This document shows positions 54,222 to 63,621 of a DNA stretch of 64,000 nucleotides, one piece after another (positions within the stretch are counted from its first letter, which is position 1; every line of letters begins with the position of its first letter). The notes under the pieces are model-generated. The model did no database searches. It was not told the origin of the DNA and saw only the letters and a program-made list of their open reading frames with translations. The DNA is from CBDCBA01 sp965214125 (GTDB taxonomy: Bacteria; Planctomycetota; Phycisphaerae; Tepidisphaerales; Tepidisphaeraceae): the NCBI GenBank assembly GCA_965214125.1, contig CBDCBA010000004.1, positions 62,001 through 126,000 of the forward strand. The letters run 5' to 3'. A program made the position numbers and the translations under genes.

Positions 54222-56060
54222 ATGACCCAAACCGCCGACGCCGCCGTAGCCACCACGCCCTCTGACCTGCCGCCGGTCACGAGCGCCCAGCCGTGCAACA
54301 ACAAGTACGTGCGTGTCTGGGCCGACAAGGTGCTGGACCACTGCCAGCCCGACGCCATCGTCTGGTGCGACGGCAGCGACGCCCAGCAGGAGCAGTTTTA
54401 CGAGCGCGGCATCGCCGAGGGCGTGTTCATCAAGCTCAACCAGGAGAAGCGGCCCGGCTGCTACCTGCACCGCAGCGACCCCAACGACGTGGCGCGCACG
54501 GAAAAGAGCACCTTTATCTGCACGCCCGACGAAGACTCGGCCGGGCCGACAAACAACTGGATGAAGGACCAGGACGCCTACGAGATGCTGCGTCCCAAGT
54601 TCGAGGGGTGCATGAAGGGGCGGACGTGCTACGTGATCCCGTTCGTGATGGGGCCGATCGGCAGCCCGCTGGCGAAGGTGGGCGTGCAACTGACCGACAG
54701 CGTCTACGTCGCCGCCAGCACGCAGAAGATGACGCGCATGGGCGAGGTCGCGTGGAAGGAGCTCGGCAGCACGTCGCGGCAGTTCACGAAGTGCGTCCAC
54801 AGCATCGGCACGCTCGACCCTGCCGACCGGTACATCTGCCACTTCCCCTTCGACAACACGATCTGGTCCTACGGCAGCGGCTACGGCGGCAACGCGCTGC
54901 TCGGCAAAAAGTGCATGGCCCTGCGCGTCGCCAGCTTCCTGGGACGACAGCAGGGCTGGATGGCCGAGCACATGCTGCTCGTGGGCGCCGAAGGGCCGGA
55001 CGGCAAGGGCGGCACCGAGAAAACCTACGTTGCCGGCGCCTTCCCGAGCGCGTGCGGCAAGACGAACTTCGCAATGCTCGTTCCGCCGGAAAAGTACCGC
55101 GAGCAGGGGTGGAAGATCACCACCGTCGGCGACGACATCGCCTGGATGTGGGTCGATGAGAAGTCAGGCAAGCTCAGGGCCATCAACCCCGAGGCGGGCT
55201 ACTTCGGCGTGGTGCCCGGCACGAACGCCCAGAGCAACCCCAACGCGCTGGCGATGCTCGAGAAGGACGCGATCTTCACCAACGTCGCGCTGCTGCCCGA
55301 CGGCGACGTCTGGTGGGAGGGCCTGACCGACGAGCCGCCGGCCCGGTGCGTCGACTGGCGCGGCAACGACTGGACGCCCAGCGTCGAAACGCCGGCCGCG
55401 CATCCGAACAGCCGCTTTACCGTGCCGATGGCCAACAATCCGGTCCTCGACGACTGCGCCGATGACCCCAACGGCGTGGAAGTCTCGGCCCTGATTTTCG
55501 GCGGGCGACGCTCGACGCTCATCCCGCTGGTCTACCAGGCCTTCAACTGGGTCCACGGCGTCTACGTCGGCGCGACCCTCGGCAGCGAAGGGACCGCCGC
55601 CCAGGACTCGGCCATGGGCGCCGTCCGCCGCGACCCGATGGCGATGCTGCCGTTCATCGGCTACAACATCCGCGACTACCTGGTCCACTGGTTCCGCATG
55701 CGCAAAAAGATGAGCGACTGCCCGCGCATCTTCGCCGTGAACTGGTTCCGCCGCGACGACCAGGGCAAGTTCATCTGGCCCGGCTTCGGAGAGAACATGC
55801 GCGTGCTGGAGTGGATCATCAACCGCTGCCGCGGCCGGGCGTACGCCTACGAGGCGCCGCTCGGCTGGATGCCCAAGCCCGACGACATCGACCTCGAAGG
55901 CCTTGATATCGACGCCGGCGACTTCCGGGCGCTCGAGCGCATCGACCCGCAGGCGTTCAAGGCCGAGATCCTCGGCCAGGAAGAACTGTTGCTCCGCCTC
56001 GCAGGTGATCTGCCGAAGGAGATGGTCTTCCAGCGCGAGCTGCTCGTCAGCCGGCTCTAG
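54222..56060 (+). CDS. pckG: Phosphoenolpyruvate carboxykinase (GTP)
   Basis: This 612-residue gluconeogenic enzyme decarboxylates and phosphorylates oxaloacetate with GTP. The P-loop kinase motif with its reactive cysteine is AFPSACGKTNFAML, at about 275-288. MGPIGSPLAKVGVQLTDS is the family substrate segment, and NWFRRDDQGKFIWPGFGEN is the family guanine-binding region. Its N-terminus is well formed (NNKYVRVWADKVLDHCQPDA). Length and motifs are fully standard for the GTP form. Confidence 0.97.
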   Translation: MTQTADAAVATTPSDLPPVTSAQPCNNKYVRVWADKVLDHCQPDAIVWCDGSDAQQEQFYERGIAEGVFIKLNQEKRPGCYLHRSDPNDVARTEKSTFICTPDEDSAGPTNNWMKDQDAYEMLRPKFEGCMKGRTCYVIPFVMGPIGSPLAKVGVQLTDSVYVAASTQKMTRMGEVAWKELGSTSRQFTKCVHSIGTLDPADRYICHFPFDNTIWSYGSGYGGNALLGKKCMALRVASFLGRQQGWMAEHMLLVGAEGPDGKGGTEKTYVAGAFPSACGKTNFAMLVPPEKYREQGWKITTVGDDIAWMWVDEKSGKLRAINPEAGYFGVVPGTNAQSNPNALAMLEKDAIFTNVALLPDGDVWWEGLTDEPPARCVDWRGNDWTPSVETPAAHPNSRFTVPMANNPVLDDCADDPNGVEVSALIFGGRRSTLIPLVYQAFNWVHGVYVGATLGSEGTAAQDSAMGAVRRDPMAMLPFIGYNIRDYLVHWFRMRKKMSDCPRIFAVNWFRRDDQGKFIWPGFGENMRVLEWIINRCRGRAYAYEAPLGWMPKPDDIDLEGLDIDAGDFRALERIDPQAFKAEILGQEELLLRLAGDLPKEMVFQRELLVSRL

Positions 56061-56179
56061 CGCCTCGCTTGCATCGAGCGGTTCGCGATGTAGCCTTGTT
56101 GCGACCGCGTGCGGCTGCGCACGTGGACTCTTTCGTACCGGGGTATCTCTGCCTCGGTACACCATCCTCAAGGGGAATT

Positions 56180-56896
56180 ATGCAACGACATCTCATTCTG
56201 GCTGGCGCGTGCGCTGCCGTCACCGTTTGCGCCGCCTCGGCGGACGCGCAGGTCACGATCGTCGACGACCGCGCCGGCATGTTCATCGACATCAGCGCCA
56301 CCGGCACCGCCCTGGGCTTGAGCGACGACGGCGAAGCCAACATCACCACGACCGTCGGCAACGCCCTGTTCCCGGCTGGCACCGTTCGCGTGGGCAACAA
56401 CGGCGGCATCGGTGCCGTCGACCTGGGGGACACCAGCAACCTCTTCGCGGGCAATCAGGAGCTGCCGAGCGGGTTACCCTTCGATGGGGCTGAGAACGTG
56501 CTCGTCCCGCTTTGGGACGACTGGGACGACGAGTCCGGCGACGTCTACTTCCAGGAGATCGGCGACACCCTGATCGTCCAGTGGGAGAACCGCGACCGCT
56601 TCGGCAACGACGACGCCGCCACCGCCACGTTCCAGTTGCAGTTGTTCGGCACGGTCGTCGACGGTCTCGCGGCGCAGTACCTCTACCCCGACACCGAGGT
56701 CGGCGACGTGAACGAGGGCTTTGGCGCCAGCGCCACGGTCGGCGTCGTCAGCTCGCTCGGCGTGAGCCAGTGGAGCTTCAACGAGGCCGTGATCGACAAC
56801 GGCACCGTGCTGAGCGTGGTCGTAGTACCTGAGCCGGCGACCGCTTCGGTCGGCCTGCTCGCACTGGGCGGCTTGCTCGTCCGCCGCCGGCGGTAG
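56180..56896 (+). CDS. Secreted PEP-CTERM-anchored protein
   Basis: This 238-residue protein has a signal peptide (HLILAGACAAVTVCAASADA) and a Gly/Asp-rich beta domain (LVPLWDDWDDESGDVYFQEI). The C-terminus reads VPEPATASVGLLALGGLLVR and ends in four arginines. That is a PEP motif, a membrane helix and an Arg cluster, the sorting signal recognised by exosortase. The ATG at 56180 has AGGGG just upstream. No exosortase gene is in the window. It lies 119 bp downstream of pckG. Confidence 0.9.
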   Translation: MQRHLILAGACAAVTVCAASADAQVTIVDDRAGMFIDISATGTALGLSDDGEANITTTVGNALFPAGTVRVGNNGGIGAVDLGDTSNLFAGNQELPSGLPFDGAENVLVPLWDDWDDESGDVYFQEIGDTLIVQWENRDRFGNDDAATATFQLQLFGTVVDGLAAQYLYPDTEVGDVNEGFGASATVGVVSSLGVSQWSFNEAVIDNGTVLSVVVVPEPATASVGLLALGGLLVRRRR

Positions 56897-57041
56897 GGTT
56901 TCATCCTAAACCTAACGCCGCCGCGCCGCCCGATTGGGGCGGCGCGGCGGCGTGCGTTGGCTTGCGACCCGGCGGCGGTGGAATAAGGTGACGTTGTTGG
57001 ACGTTGAGGCCCGTGGGAGGCTCCGCCGCCGATGTACCCGC

Positions 57042-57698
57042 ATGCGCCAGTCGACCGACAAGCCCGCCATCCCTGATGCCGTCGCGGAGCCGGCGCTCGT
57101 CGAGCGGCTGCTGGCCGGCGACGGCGACGCGGCCGACGCGTTGGTCCAGCGTCACACCCGGCCGCTACTGGCGTACCTGGGGCGCCTCGCCGGCGATGCC
57201 ACCGTCGCCGAGGAGTTGCACCAGGTCACGTGGCTCAGCGCGCTCGAACATCTGGGCCAGTTCCGCCCGCAGCCGGGCCTGGACCCGACCGGCGGGTTCA
57301 AGCCGTGGCTCTTTCGCATCGCGACCAACAAGGCCCACGACCACTTTCGCCGCAACGGCCGGCAACGCGAGCGCTACGACCGCCTCGCCGCCGACCCGAG
57401 CTATCGGCCCGGCGCCGCAACCGATGGCGACGCCGCGGCCTTCCTCGATCGCCAGGAGCAGGGCCAGCGACTGCGCGAGGCGATCGACGCCTTGCCCGGC
57501 CCGCAGCGGGACGTGGTGCTGTTGCGGTTCTACGGCGGCCTGAAGTTCATCGAGATCGCCGAAACCGTCGGTTGCCCGCTCAACACCGCCCTGGGCCGGA
57601 TGCACAAGGCGATCGCGAAGCTGCGCGTTCACTTCGGCGACGACCTCGCCTCCCTCGAACCTTCAGGCCGAAATAGTTCCGCCCGCGCCGCCGTTTAA
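57042..57698 (+). CDS. ECF-type RNA polymerase sigma factor
   Basis: This 218-residue protein has sigma region 2 (HTRPLLAYLGRLAGDATVAE, then LFRIATNKAHDHFRRNGRQR) and region 4. The latter is ALPGPQRDVVLLRFYGGLKF followed by IEIAETVGCPLNTALGRMHK, an HTH with the usual conserved residues. It resembles the planctomycete ECF groups. The next gene, 30 bp on, encodes a membrane protein that could be its anti-sigma factor. The ATG at 57042 fits region 2 spacing. Confidence 0.92.
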   Translation: MRQSTDKPAIPDAVAEPALVERLLAGDGDAADALVQRHTRPLLAYLGRLAGDATVAEELHQVTWLSALEHLGQFRPQPGLDPTGGFKPWLFRIATNKAHDHFRRNGRQRERYDRLAADPSYRPGAATDGDAAAFLDRQEQGQRLREAIDALPGPQRDVVLLRFYGGLKFIEIAETVGCPLNTALGRMHKAIAKLRVHFGDDLASLEPSGRNSSARAAV

Positions 57699-57728
57699 GC
57701 CCTGGCAGCACGCCCTCGACCACCCACC

Positions 57729-58499
57729 ATGCCGATCGAACCTTCCCACCCTCACGCCGTTCCCGACGACGGGGCGGCCGCGCCCGAGCGGGAGTTGCTC
57801 GCCCTCGCGGCGCTGGATGCTCCGCACGGGGCTGGCACGAGCAATCTGCCGTCCTGGGACGACGGCGCCGATCGTGCCGCGGCGTTCCTGCGCCGCTTCG
57901 AGGCGTTGGCCCAGGCGGACGAGCAGGCGTGGCCCGGCACGGGGGACGTGCGCCGCGCCGCAACGGCGGCCACCGTCGCCATGCGGGCCCGGCTCGCGGC
58001 AGGCCCCGCCGCGCCCGCCTCGGAGCAGACGGTCGGCCGCATCGGCGGGGGCGGACGGATCGGCTCGGGCGACTGGCGCCGCATCCGCTGGCCGCTGGCG
58101 CTGGCGACGGTGCTGGCCGTGGGCCTCGCGCTGGCAATGGTCCTGATCGAGTCCTCCGACCGCGGCCCGGCCCGGCAGGCCACCGTCGACCGGAACATCG
58201 ACCGGTCGCAGGCGATCCAGACCATCCAGCCGCTGGAGTCTCGGCCGTCGATGGGCATGATGGCCAACGGCAACTGGCGGAATCCGGGCCGTCCCAGGTC
58301 GCCGGTCGACCCGCGGCTGGTCGAGGAGGAGGTCGACGAGTTGGTGGATTCCGACCTGTTCGCCACGAACGACCCGGCCGCGGCGGGCACCGGCGTGCCG
58401 GCGTTCGCCGAGCGGCTAGAGGCACTCGCGTCGCTGTCGGACTACGGCGCCGCGGAGCTGGCCGCGTGGGATTGGGACGCGCTCGATGAACCGTTTTAG
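57729..58499 (+). CDS. Possible anti-sigma factor, single-pass membrane protein
   Basis: This 256-residue protein has one membrane helix near the middle (WPLALATVLAVGLALAMVLI). The N-terminal part is acidic and helical (LPSWDDGADRAAAFLRRFEA) and the C-terminal part is periplasmic, Pro-rich and acidic. The topology and position directly after an ECF sigma gene fit an anti-sigma factor. I do not see the ZAS zinc motif (HxxxCxxC), so the assignment rests on context. It overlaps the next gene by 14 bp. Confidence 0.6.
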   Translation: MPIEPSHPHAVPDDGAAAPERELLALAALDAPHGAGTSNLPSWDDGADRAAAFLRRFEALAQADEQAWPGTGDVRRAATAATVAMRARLAAGPAAPASEQTVGRIGGGGRIGSGDWRRIRWPLALATVLAVGLALAMVLIESSDRGPARQATVDRNIDRSQAIQTIQPLESRPSMGMMANGNWRNPGRPRSPVDPRLVEEEVDELVDSDLFATNDPAAAGTGVPAFAERLEALASLSDYGAAELAAWDWDALDEPF

Positions 58500-59355
58500 C
58501 CCGCTGCTTATGCCTTCAATCCACCCGCCCGTTCGCCGCTCGCACCCGCTGGCTCGGCTGCTTTTAGCGGCGTGCCTCACCGCGCCGGCAGTCGCGGTCG
58601 CGGCGCCGGGCGATGAGGCGTCACGTACGCCGCCGGAGCGTTCGGGCGAGGCCGGCGATCGCGACAACCGCAACGAGCGTCCCAGCCGGATGGGCCCGTC
58701 GCGCGGCGAGGGGCGGGGCGGCGATGGACGCGACAGGGGCCGCGACCGCGAGCGTCGTCCTCCGCCGACAAGCCAGGAGTGGGCCGAGACGCGCCAGTTC
58801 CTCGCCGAGCACTCGCCCACGCGGCTGGAGATGTACGAGCAGTTCGAGGAGCACGCCCGCCAACGCCTGGCCGGCGAGGAGATGGAAATCGCCAACTTCG
58901 GCCCGATCGTGCGGCTGCGATCGCGCATCCACGGCCACGTGTCGCACCTGCGCGAGCTCGCCGAGGACGAGCCGCACGAGGAAGGATTCGCGCTGCAGCA
59001 GTTCGAGACCGAGGACCGGATCCTTGCGACGATGCGCGAGGCCGGCCGCCTGATCGGTCAGCCGGGCCACGCCCAAGCGCAGGCGGAGGTGGAGGCGGTG
59101 CTACAGCAGTACGTGGAGCAATCGCTTGCCGAGCGGCAGGCGCGGCTGGAGCGGATGAGCGAGGAACTCGAGCGCGAGCGCGAGCAGCTGCTGCGCGATC
59201 GTGAGCGAATCGACGAGATCGCGCAACGGGTCGCCGACCGCTACCGCCGCTACCTGCCCCCGCACCTACGCGGCGAGGAGGGCGATGCGGACCGCGCCCG
59301 CGGCCGTGACGGGCCCGCAAGCCGGCCATCCACCCGTCCCAGCCGCGATGAGTAG
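58486..59355 (+). CDS. Secreted coiled-coil protein
   Basis: This 289-residue exported protein has a signal-like stretch (LARLLLAACLTAPAVAVA) and a low-complexity Arg/Gly/Glu region. A long coiled coil follows to the end (AERQARLERMSEELEREREQ). Spacing of hydrophobic and charged residues recalls Spy or zinc-resistance-like envelope proteins, but no LTxxQ repeats are visible. It overlaps the putative anti-sigma gene by 14 nt and the next gene by 8 nt, so it belongs to the ECF operon. Confidence 0.7.
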   Translation: MNRFSPLLMPSIHPPVRRSHPLARLLLAACLTAPAVAVAAPGDEASRTPPERSGEAGDRDNRNERPSRMGPSRGEGRGGDGRDRGRDRERRPPPTSQEWAETRQFLAEHSPTRLEMYEQFEEHARQRLAGEEMEIANFGPIVRLRSRIHGHVSHLRELAEDEPHEEGFALQQFETEDRILATMREAGRLIGQPGHAQAQAEVEAVLQQYVEQSLAERQARLERMSEELEREREQLLRDRERIDEIAQRVADRYRRYLPPHLRGEEGDADRARGRDGPASRPSTRPSRDE

Positions 59356-60409
59356 GAACTGGTTGATGACGACTGGTCTGCGGCGGCACGGCGTTTTTCT
59401 GGCTGTGTGTGGCTTCATTGGCGCGTTTGCCGTTGCGCTCGCGACCTGGCACGTCGGAACCTGGCCGACGCGGCACCCGCACGCGGTCGAGTCGCTGCGC
59501 CAGGATGGAGGATCGACTTGGCGAACTGTCCGCGTGCCGGCGGGGACACCACCGGTCGAACGGGCGGCAGCGGACCTTCGGCGCACAGTCGGGCGGAGCG
59601 GCTTCGACTTCGCAGTCACGGCGGCGGCATGGACAAGCCTCCCGCAGCACAACGCGCGACTTGATACCCCCGTTCCCGTGGCCGGCCTCACGTTGGGCGA
59701 AGCGGTTGACGCCGTGCATCGCGCCGCCGGGTGGCCGGACGATGTCGGGGTCGCGATGACGCACCGGGCCAGCCCGGCCTGGCTGCCCCCGCGCACGCTG
59801 CCTGCTGCGTTGCTGCCGGCCGGCACGGGCCGACAGTCGCGCCTGTCGCTCGCGGCCGAGTCTGAGTTGGCCGAGGCGCAGGTGTTGGTCGCCGAGATCG
59901 ACCTGTCGCGCCTGAGCCGCCGGCTCTACTCGGTCGACACGCTTTGGTGGTGGTGGACCGCGGATCCCTCCCGCTACTCGAGACTTGACGCCGAGACGGT
60001 CGGGCCGTTTCACGCGCACAGCCAACTGGGCGAAGCGGTCCCGGCGCTGGGCGGGGTGGACAAGTCGTTGCCATTTTTCCAGGTGGGGGACCAGCGATAC
60101 GTGGTCCAGGAGGTGAGCAACGCGCCCGAGAGCGTCGTCGCCGCCGCGATCGATGCCGCGTGGTGGCTGGAGGTGCGGGGGCTTGCGATCGACCTGCTCA
60201 CCGGTGTCGGCTTTGGTCTGGTGGGCGGGGCGATTGTCGCGGGCGGGCGCGTGGTCTGGCACCGCGGGCGAGCCCGCCGATGGTCGCGGCTTGGGCGTTG
60301 TGTCGGCTGCGGGTACGACCTGCGCGGGTCGCTAGATCGCTGCCCCGAATGCGGGGGCGAATTGGGGCGTCCGGCGTCCGCCGAAACTTCGGTGGGGGTC
60401 GCTTCGTAG
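59348..60409 (+). CDS. Hypothetical membrane protein with C-terminal zinc ribbon
   Basis: This 353-residue protein has an N-terminal membrane helix (FLAVCGFIGAFAVALATWHV) and a soluble domain of about 230 residues. A second helix (AIDLLTGVGFGLVGGAIVAG) follows, then a C-terminal zinc ribbon GRCVGCGYDLRGSLDRCPEC. The ribbon is of a type repeatedly seen in planctomycete membrane proteins and supports the taxonomic guess. The function is unknown. It overlaps the secreted coiled-coil gene by 8 nt. Confidence 0.75.
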   Translation: MSRNWLMTTGLRRHGVFLAVCGFIGAFAVALATWHVGTWPTRHPHAVESLRQDGGSTWRTVRVPAGTPPVERAAADLRRTVGRSGFDFAVTAAAWTSLPQHNARLDTPVPVAGLTLGEAVDAVHRAAGWPDDVGVAMTHRASPAWLPPRTLPAALLPAGTGRQSRLSLAAESELAEAQVLVAEIDLSRLSRRLYSVDTLWWWWTADPSRYSRLDAETVGPFHAHSQLGEAVPALGGVDKSLPFFQVGDQRYVVQEVSNAPESVVAAAIDAAWWLEVRGLAIDLLTGVGFGLVGGAIVAGGRVVWHRGRARRWSRLGRCVGCGYDLRGSLDRCPECGGELGRPASAETSVGVAS

Positions 60410-60616
60410 ATAAGGCGGAGCGCCCGCGCCGCGCGGTTGGTCTGATCCGACGGCGGGCGGGCGGCCTAAGTTCTCCCCGTCGCCCCCGACGCAGGCGTTG
60501 CCCGTGACGCCCGCTTCCCGCTTCCAACTGTCGGCAGTGTGCCGCCAGAGCAACGGTCGCCTTTTGCCCGCGTTGGCCAGCCGCCAGCCACTTCCGACGC
60601 ACACCCGACGTACCCC

Positions 60617-63148
60617 ATGGTCACCGACGCTCCCCCGAAATCTGGCAAAAAGGACCTGGTGATCGTCGAGTCGCCCGCCAAGGCCAAGACGATCAACAAG
60701 TACCTTGGCCCCGGCTACGTCGTGAAGGCCAGCATGGGGCACGTCCGCGACCTGCCGCGCAAGGGCATGGGCGTGGACCTGGAAACCTTCGTGCCCGACT
60801 ACGAGATCATCGAGGGGCGCGGCAAGGTCGTCACCGAGTTGAAAAAGCTCGCCAAGGACGCCGAAACCGTCTGGCTCGCCACCGACCTCGACCGCGAGGG
60901 GGAGGCGATCGCCTGGCACATCAAGGAAGCGCTCAAGCTCAAGGACGATCGCGTCAAGCGGGTTGTCTTCAACGCCATCACCAAGGCGGACATCGACAAG
61001 GCGTTCCAGAAGCCGGGGCAGATTCACATCGACCGCGTGAATGCTCAGCAGGCGCGGCGGATTCTGGACCGCGTGGTCGGGTTCGAGATCTCGCCGGTGC
61101 TGTGGCGCAAGGTCGCCCGCGGGCTCTCCGCCGGGCGCGTGCAGAGCGTGGCGGTGCGGCTGGTCGTCGACCGCGAGCGGGAGATCGAGGCGTTCGTTCC
61201 CGACGAGTATTGGAAGATCGGCGGCATCTTCAGCCCCACGGATCAGCCGGCACTCCGCGAGTTGTGGCGGGAGTTCCTCAAGAGCGGTGAGGACGGTGGC
61301 GAGCCGGCGAAGAAGGAGCAGCAGAAGTGGCTCGGTGGCAACGGCGCGTTCGCGGGCGAGCTGGTGGAGTGGAAGGGCTCGAAGTTCGAGGCGACCGACG
61401 CCGACGCCGCCAAACAGGTGGCCGAGGCGCTGGGTTTGGTCGTGGAGACGGTGAAGGTCGAGGAGAATCCTGAGGGAAAGGGGCCGGCGAAGTCGCTCAA
61501 GACGATCGTCGGCCGCCTGGGCGACGCGCCGGACTTTGCGGTCGAGAAGATCGAAACGAAGCGCACGCGCAGCCGTCCGCCGGGGCCGTTCATCACGAGC
61601 ACGCTCCAGCAGGCGGCTTCGTCGCGACTGAGCTTCGGCGCCAGCCGAACAATGCGTGTCGCGCAGACGCTCTACGAGGGCGGGCACATCACCTACATGC
61701 GGACCGACAGCACCAACCTGTCGCCCGACGCGGTGCAGATGGCGCGGCGGTTCATCGGCAACAACTTTGGCGACAAGTACCTGCCGGAAAAGCCCAACGT
61801 CTACGCCAGCCGAAACAAGAGCGCGCAGGAGGCACACGAGGCGATCCGTCCCACCGACGCGGCAGCGACGCCGAAGATGATGGAAAAGACGCTCGGCCCC
61901 GACGATGCGAAGCTGTACAAGGTCATCTACGAGCGGTTCCTCGCCTGCCAGATGACGCCCGCCGAGTTCGACCAAACGGCCATCACCATCGTCGCCGAGA
62001 CACCCGGCGGAAAGGCCGTCTTCCGCACGACCGGCCGCAAGCTTGTCTTCGACGGCTTTATGCGTGTCAGCGGCGTGACGAGCGACGACCAGCTCTTGCC
62101 CGAGTTGAGCGAGAAGCAGCCGATCTTCGCGGTCGACGTGCGGCCAAGCCAGCACTTCACGAGCCCGCCGCCGCGCTTCACGGAGGCGAGCTTGGTGAAG
62201 GAGCTCGAAAGCCTCGGCATCGGCCGGCCTAGCACGTACGCGAGCATCATCGACACGATCCAGAAGCGTGAGTACGTGCTCCAGCAGAACCGCGCTTTCT
62301 ACGCGACGCTGCTGGGCAAGGTCGTAACCGACAAGCTGATGCAGGCGTTCCCGCAGATCATGGACGTGGGGTTCACCGCGGACATGGAGGACAAGCTCGA
62401 CAACATCGAGAGCCACGACGTGGATTGGGTCACGCTCCTGAAGGACTTTTACGGCCCGTTCCACGCGGGCATCGGCGAGGCGCTGGAGAACCTCGAGCAC
62501 GCCGGCGGCGCCCCGAGCCCGTACGTCGACGAGGAGACGGGGGCCAAGCTCGTTTACCGGATCGGCAAGAACGGCTTCTTCCTCGCGGCCGAGGATCGCG
62601 ATGTGAAGGTGACCAAGCCCGTCGACGCGTTCGGCAAGCCGACGCTGCGCGAGGAAAGCGAGTTCAACTGCCCCAAGAGCGGCGACCCGATGATCAAGCG
62701 GAAGGGCCGCTTCGGCGAGTTCCTGGGGTGCAGCGGCTACCCGGAGTGCCAGCTCATCGTCCCCATCGGCAAGACGGGCGAGCCGATGCCGCCCAAGGTC
62801 GAGCCGATCGAGACGACCATCCCCTGCGACAAGTGCGGCAGCCACATGCTGCTCCGCGACTCCAAGCGCGGGCCGTTCCTGGGGTGCAGCAGCTTCCCGA
62901 AGTGCCGCAGCACGAAGATGGTCAAGAAGCTGCCGCAGGAGCAGGTCGATTACATCAACACGCTCTTGCCGGAACTGAGGAAGCGCGTCGAGGAGAGCCA
63001 CCATCTCGTCGCGAAGATGACCGGCAAGCCCGCCGACAGCTACGGCCCGCTGCCGACCGAGCACGTGGAGGCCGAGCCCGAGAAGCCCAAGAAGAAGGCC
63101 GCGAAGAAGAGCGTCAAAAAGAGCGCGAAGAAGGCGAGCAAAGCGTAA
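60617..63148 (+). CDS. topA: DNA topoisomerase I (type IA)
   Basis: This 843-residue enzyme relaxes negative supercoils. The Toprim domain opens LVIVESPAKAKTINKYLGPG, and WLATDLDREGEAIAWHI carries the DxD-type metal ligands. The catalytic Tyr near residue 360 is in ITYMRTDSTNLS. GIGRPSTYASIIDTIQKREY is the conserved later motif. The C-terminus has topoisomerase zinc-finger units (CPKSG...GCSGYPEC and CDKCG...GCSSFPKC). It ends in a Lys/Ala-rich basic tail of about 20 residues, similar to tails in actinobacterial enzymes. Confidence 0.97.
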   Translation: MVTDAPPKSGKKDLVIVESPAKAKTINKYLGPGYVVKASMGHVRDLPRKGMGVDLETFVPDYEIIEGRGKVVTELKKLAKDAETVWLATDLDREGEAIAWHIKEALKLKDDRVKRVVFNAITKADIDKAFQKPGQIHIDRVNAQQARRILDRVVGFEISPVLWRKVARGLSAGRVQSVAVRLVVDREREIEAFVPDEYWKIGGIFSPTDQPALRELWREFLKSGEDGGEPAKKEQQKWLGGNGAFAGELVEWKGSKFEATDADAAKQVAEALGLVVETVKVEENPEGKGPAKSLKTIVGRLGDAPDFAVEKIETKRTRSRPPGPFITSTLQQAASSRLSFGASRTMRVAQTLYEGGHITYMRTDSTNLSPDAVQMARRFIGNNFGDKYLPEKPNVYASRNKSAQEAHEAIRPTDAAATPKMMEKTLGPDDAKLYKVIYERFLACQMTPAEFDQTAITIVAETPGGKAVFRTTGRKLVFDGFMRVSGVTSDDQLLPELSEKQPIFAVDVRPSQHFTSPPPRFTEASLVKELESLGIGRPSTYASIIDTIQKREYVLQQNRAFYATLLGKVVTDKLMQAFPQIMDVGFTADMEDKLDNIESHDVDWVTLLKDFYGPFHAGIGEALENLEHAGGAPSPYVDEETGAKLVYRIGKNGFFLAAEDRDVKVTKPVDAFGKPTLREESEFNCPKSGDPMIKRKGRFGEFLGCSGYPECQLIVPIGKTGEPMPPKVEPIETTIPCDKCGSHMLLRDSKRGPFLGCSSFPKCRSTKMVKKLPQEQVDYINTLLPELRKRVEESHHLVAKMTGKPADSYGPLPTEHVEAEPEKPKKKAAKKSVKKSAKKASKA

Positions 63149-63157
63149 GATCAAGGC

Positions 63158-63373
63158 ATGCTGGAGGACCTCAAGCAACTACTGGCCACCGACCCGTTCC
63201 AGCCGTTCCGGATCGTGATGGCGAGCGGCAAAGAGTACATCGTCACCAGCCCTTATCAGGTGGCGTTGGGGAAGTCGCAGATCAACTTCTACCAAGCCGG
63301 TTCTGACGACTGGTCGGTCCTGAGGCTTAATCAGGTTGTTTCGTTCGATGTCTTTGTCCCGGCCGAGGCGTGA
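63158..63373 (+). CDS. Small hypothetical protein
   Basis: This 71-residue protein contains ATDPFQPFRIVMASGKEYIV, a pattern seen in many small planctomycete proteins of unknown function. It is a compact soluble beta-rich domain with no cysteine cluster or signal. It starts 10 bp after topA, and its stop overlaps the next GTG start by 4 nt, so co-expression with topA is likely. Confidence 0.75.
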   Translation: MLEDLKQLLATDPFQPFRIVMASGKEYIVTSPYQVALGKSQINFYQAGSDDWSVLRLNQVVSFDVFVPAEA

Positions 63374-63621
63374 GCGGCGATGCACCCGACGAACGCGGCT
63401 ACTCCGGTCGGGCGGTGCTCGTGCTGCTGCTCGTCGCCAGCGTGCTGACGGTCGTCCTGGCCCTGACCATCATCCGGCCCAAGCCCGGCGCGACGCCCGA
63501 GCCCGTCAACCGCCGCGCGTTCGGGCCCGCCACCGCCGACGATGCCCGCGATCGGCCGCTGATCGAGAAGCGCAACACGAGCCGTACAGTGCCCGCCGAT
63601 GGCGACCCCGGCGGCGATTGA
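63370..63621 (+). CDS. Small single-pass membrane protein
   Basis: This 83-residue protein has one membrane helix (AVLVLLLVASVLTVVLALTI) with a short N-terminus and a soluble tail of about 45 residues rich in Pro, Arg and Asp. The GTG start at 63370 overlaps the previous stop by 4 nt. Its end overlaps the metallo-beta-lactamase-fold gene by 23 nt. No family is recognised. Confidence 0.7.
   Translation: MSGDAPDERGYSGRAVLVLLLVASVLTVVLALTIIRPKPGATPEPVNRRAFGPATADDARDRPLIEKRNTSRTVPADGDPGGD

Noticed and set aside
60332..63178. A 948-codon open frame on the minus strand, antisense to topA
   Set aside because: It is a high-GC shadow. Its composition is Arg/Leu/Val-rich without family motifs, while the plus strand encodes a complete topoisomerase I.
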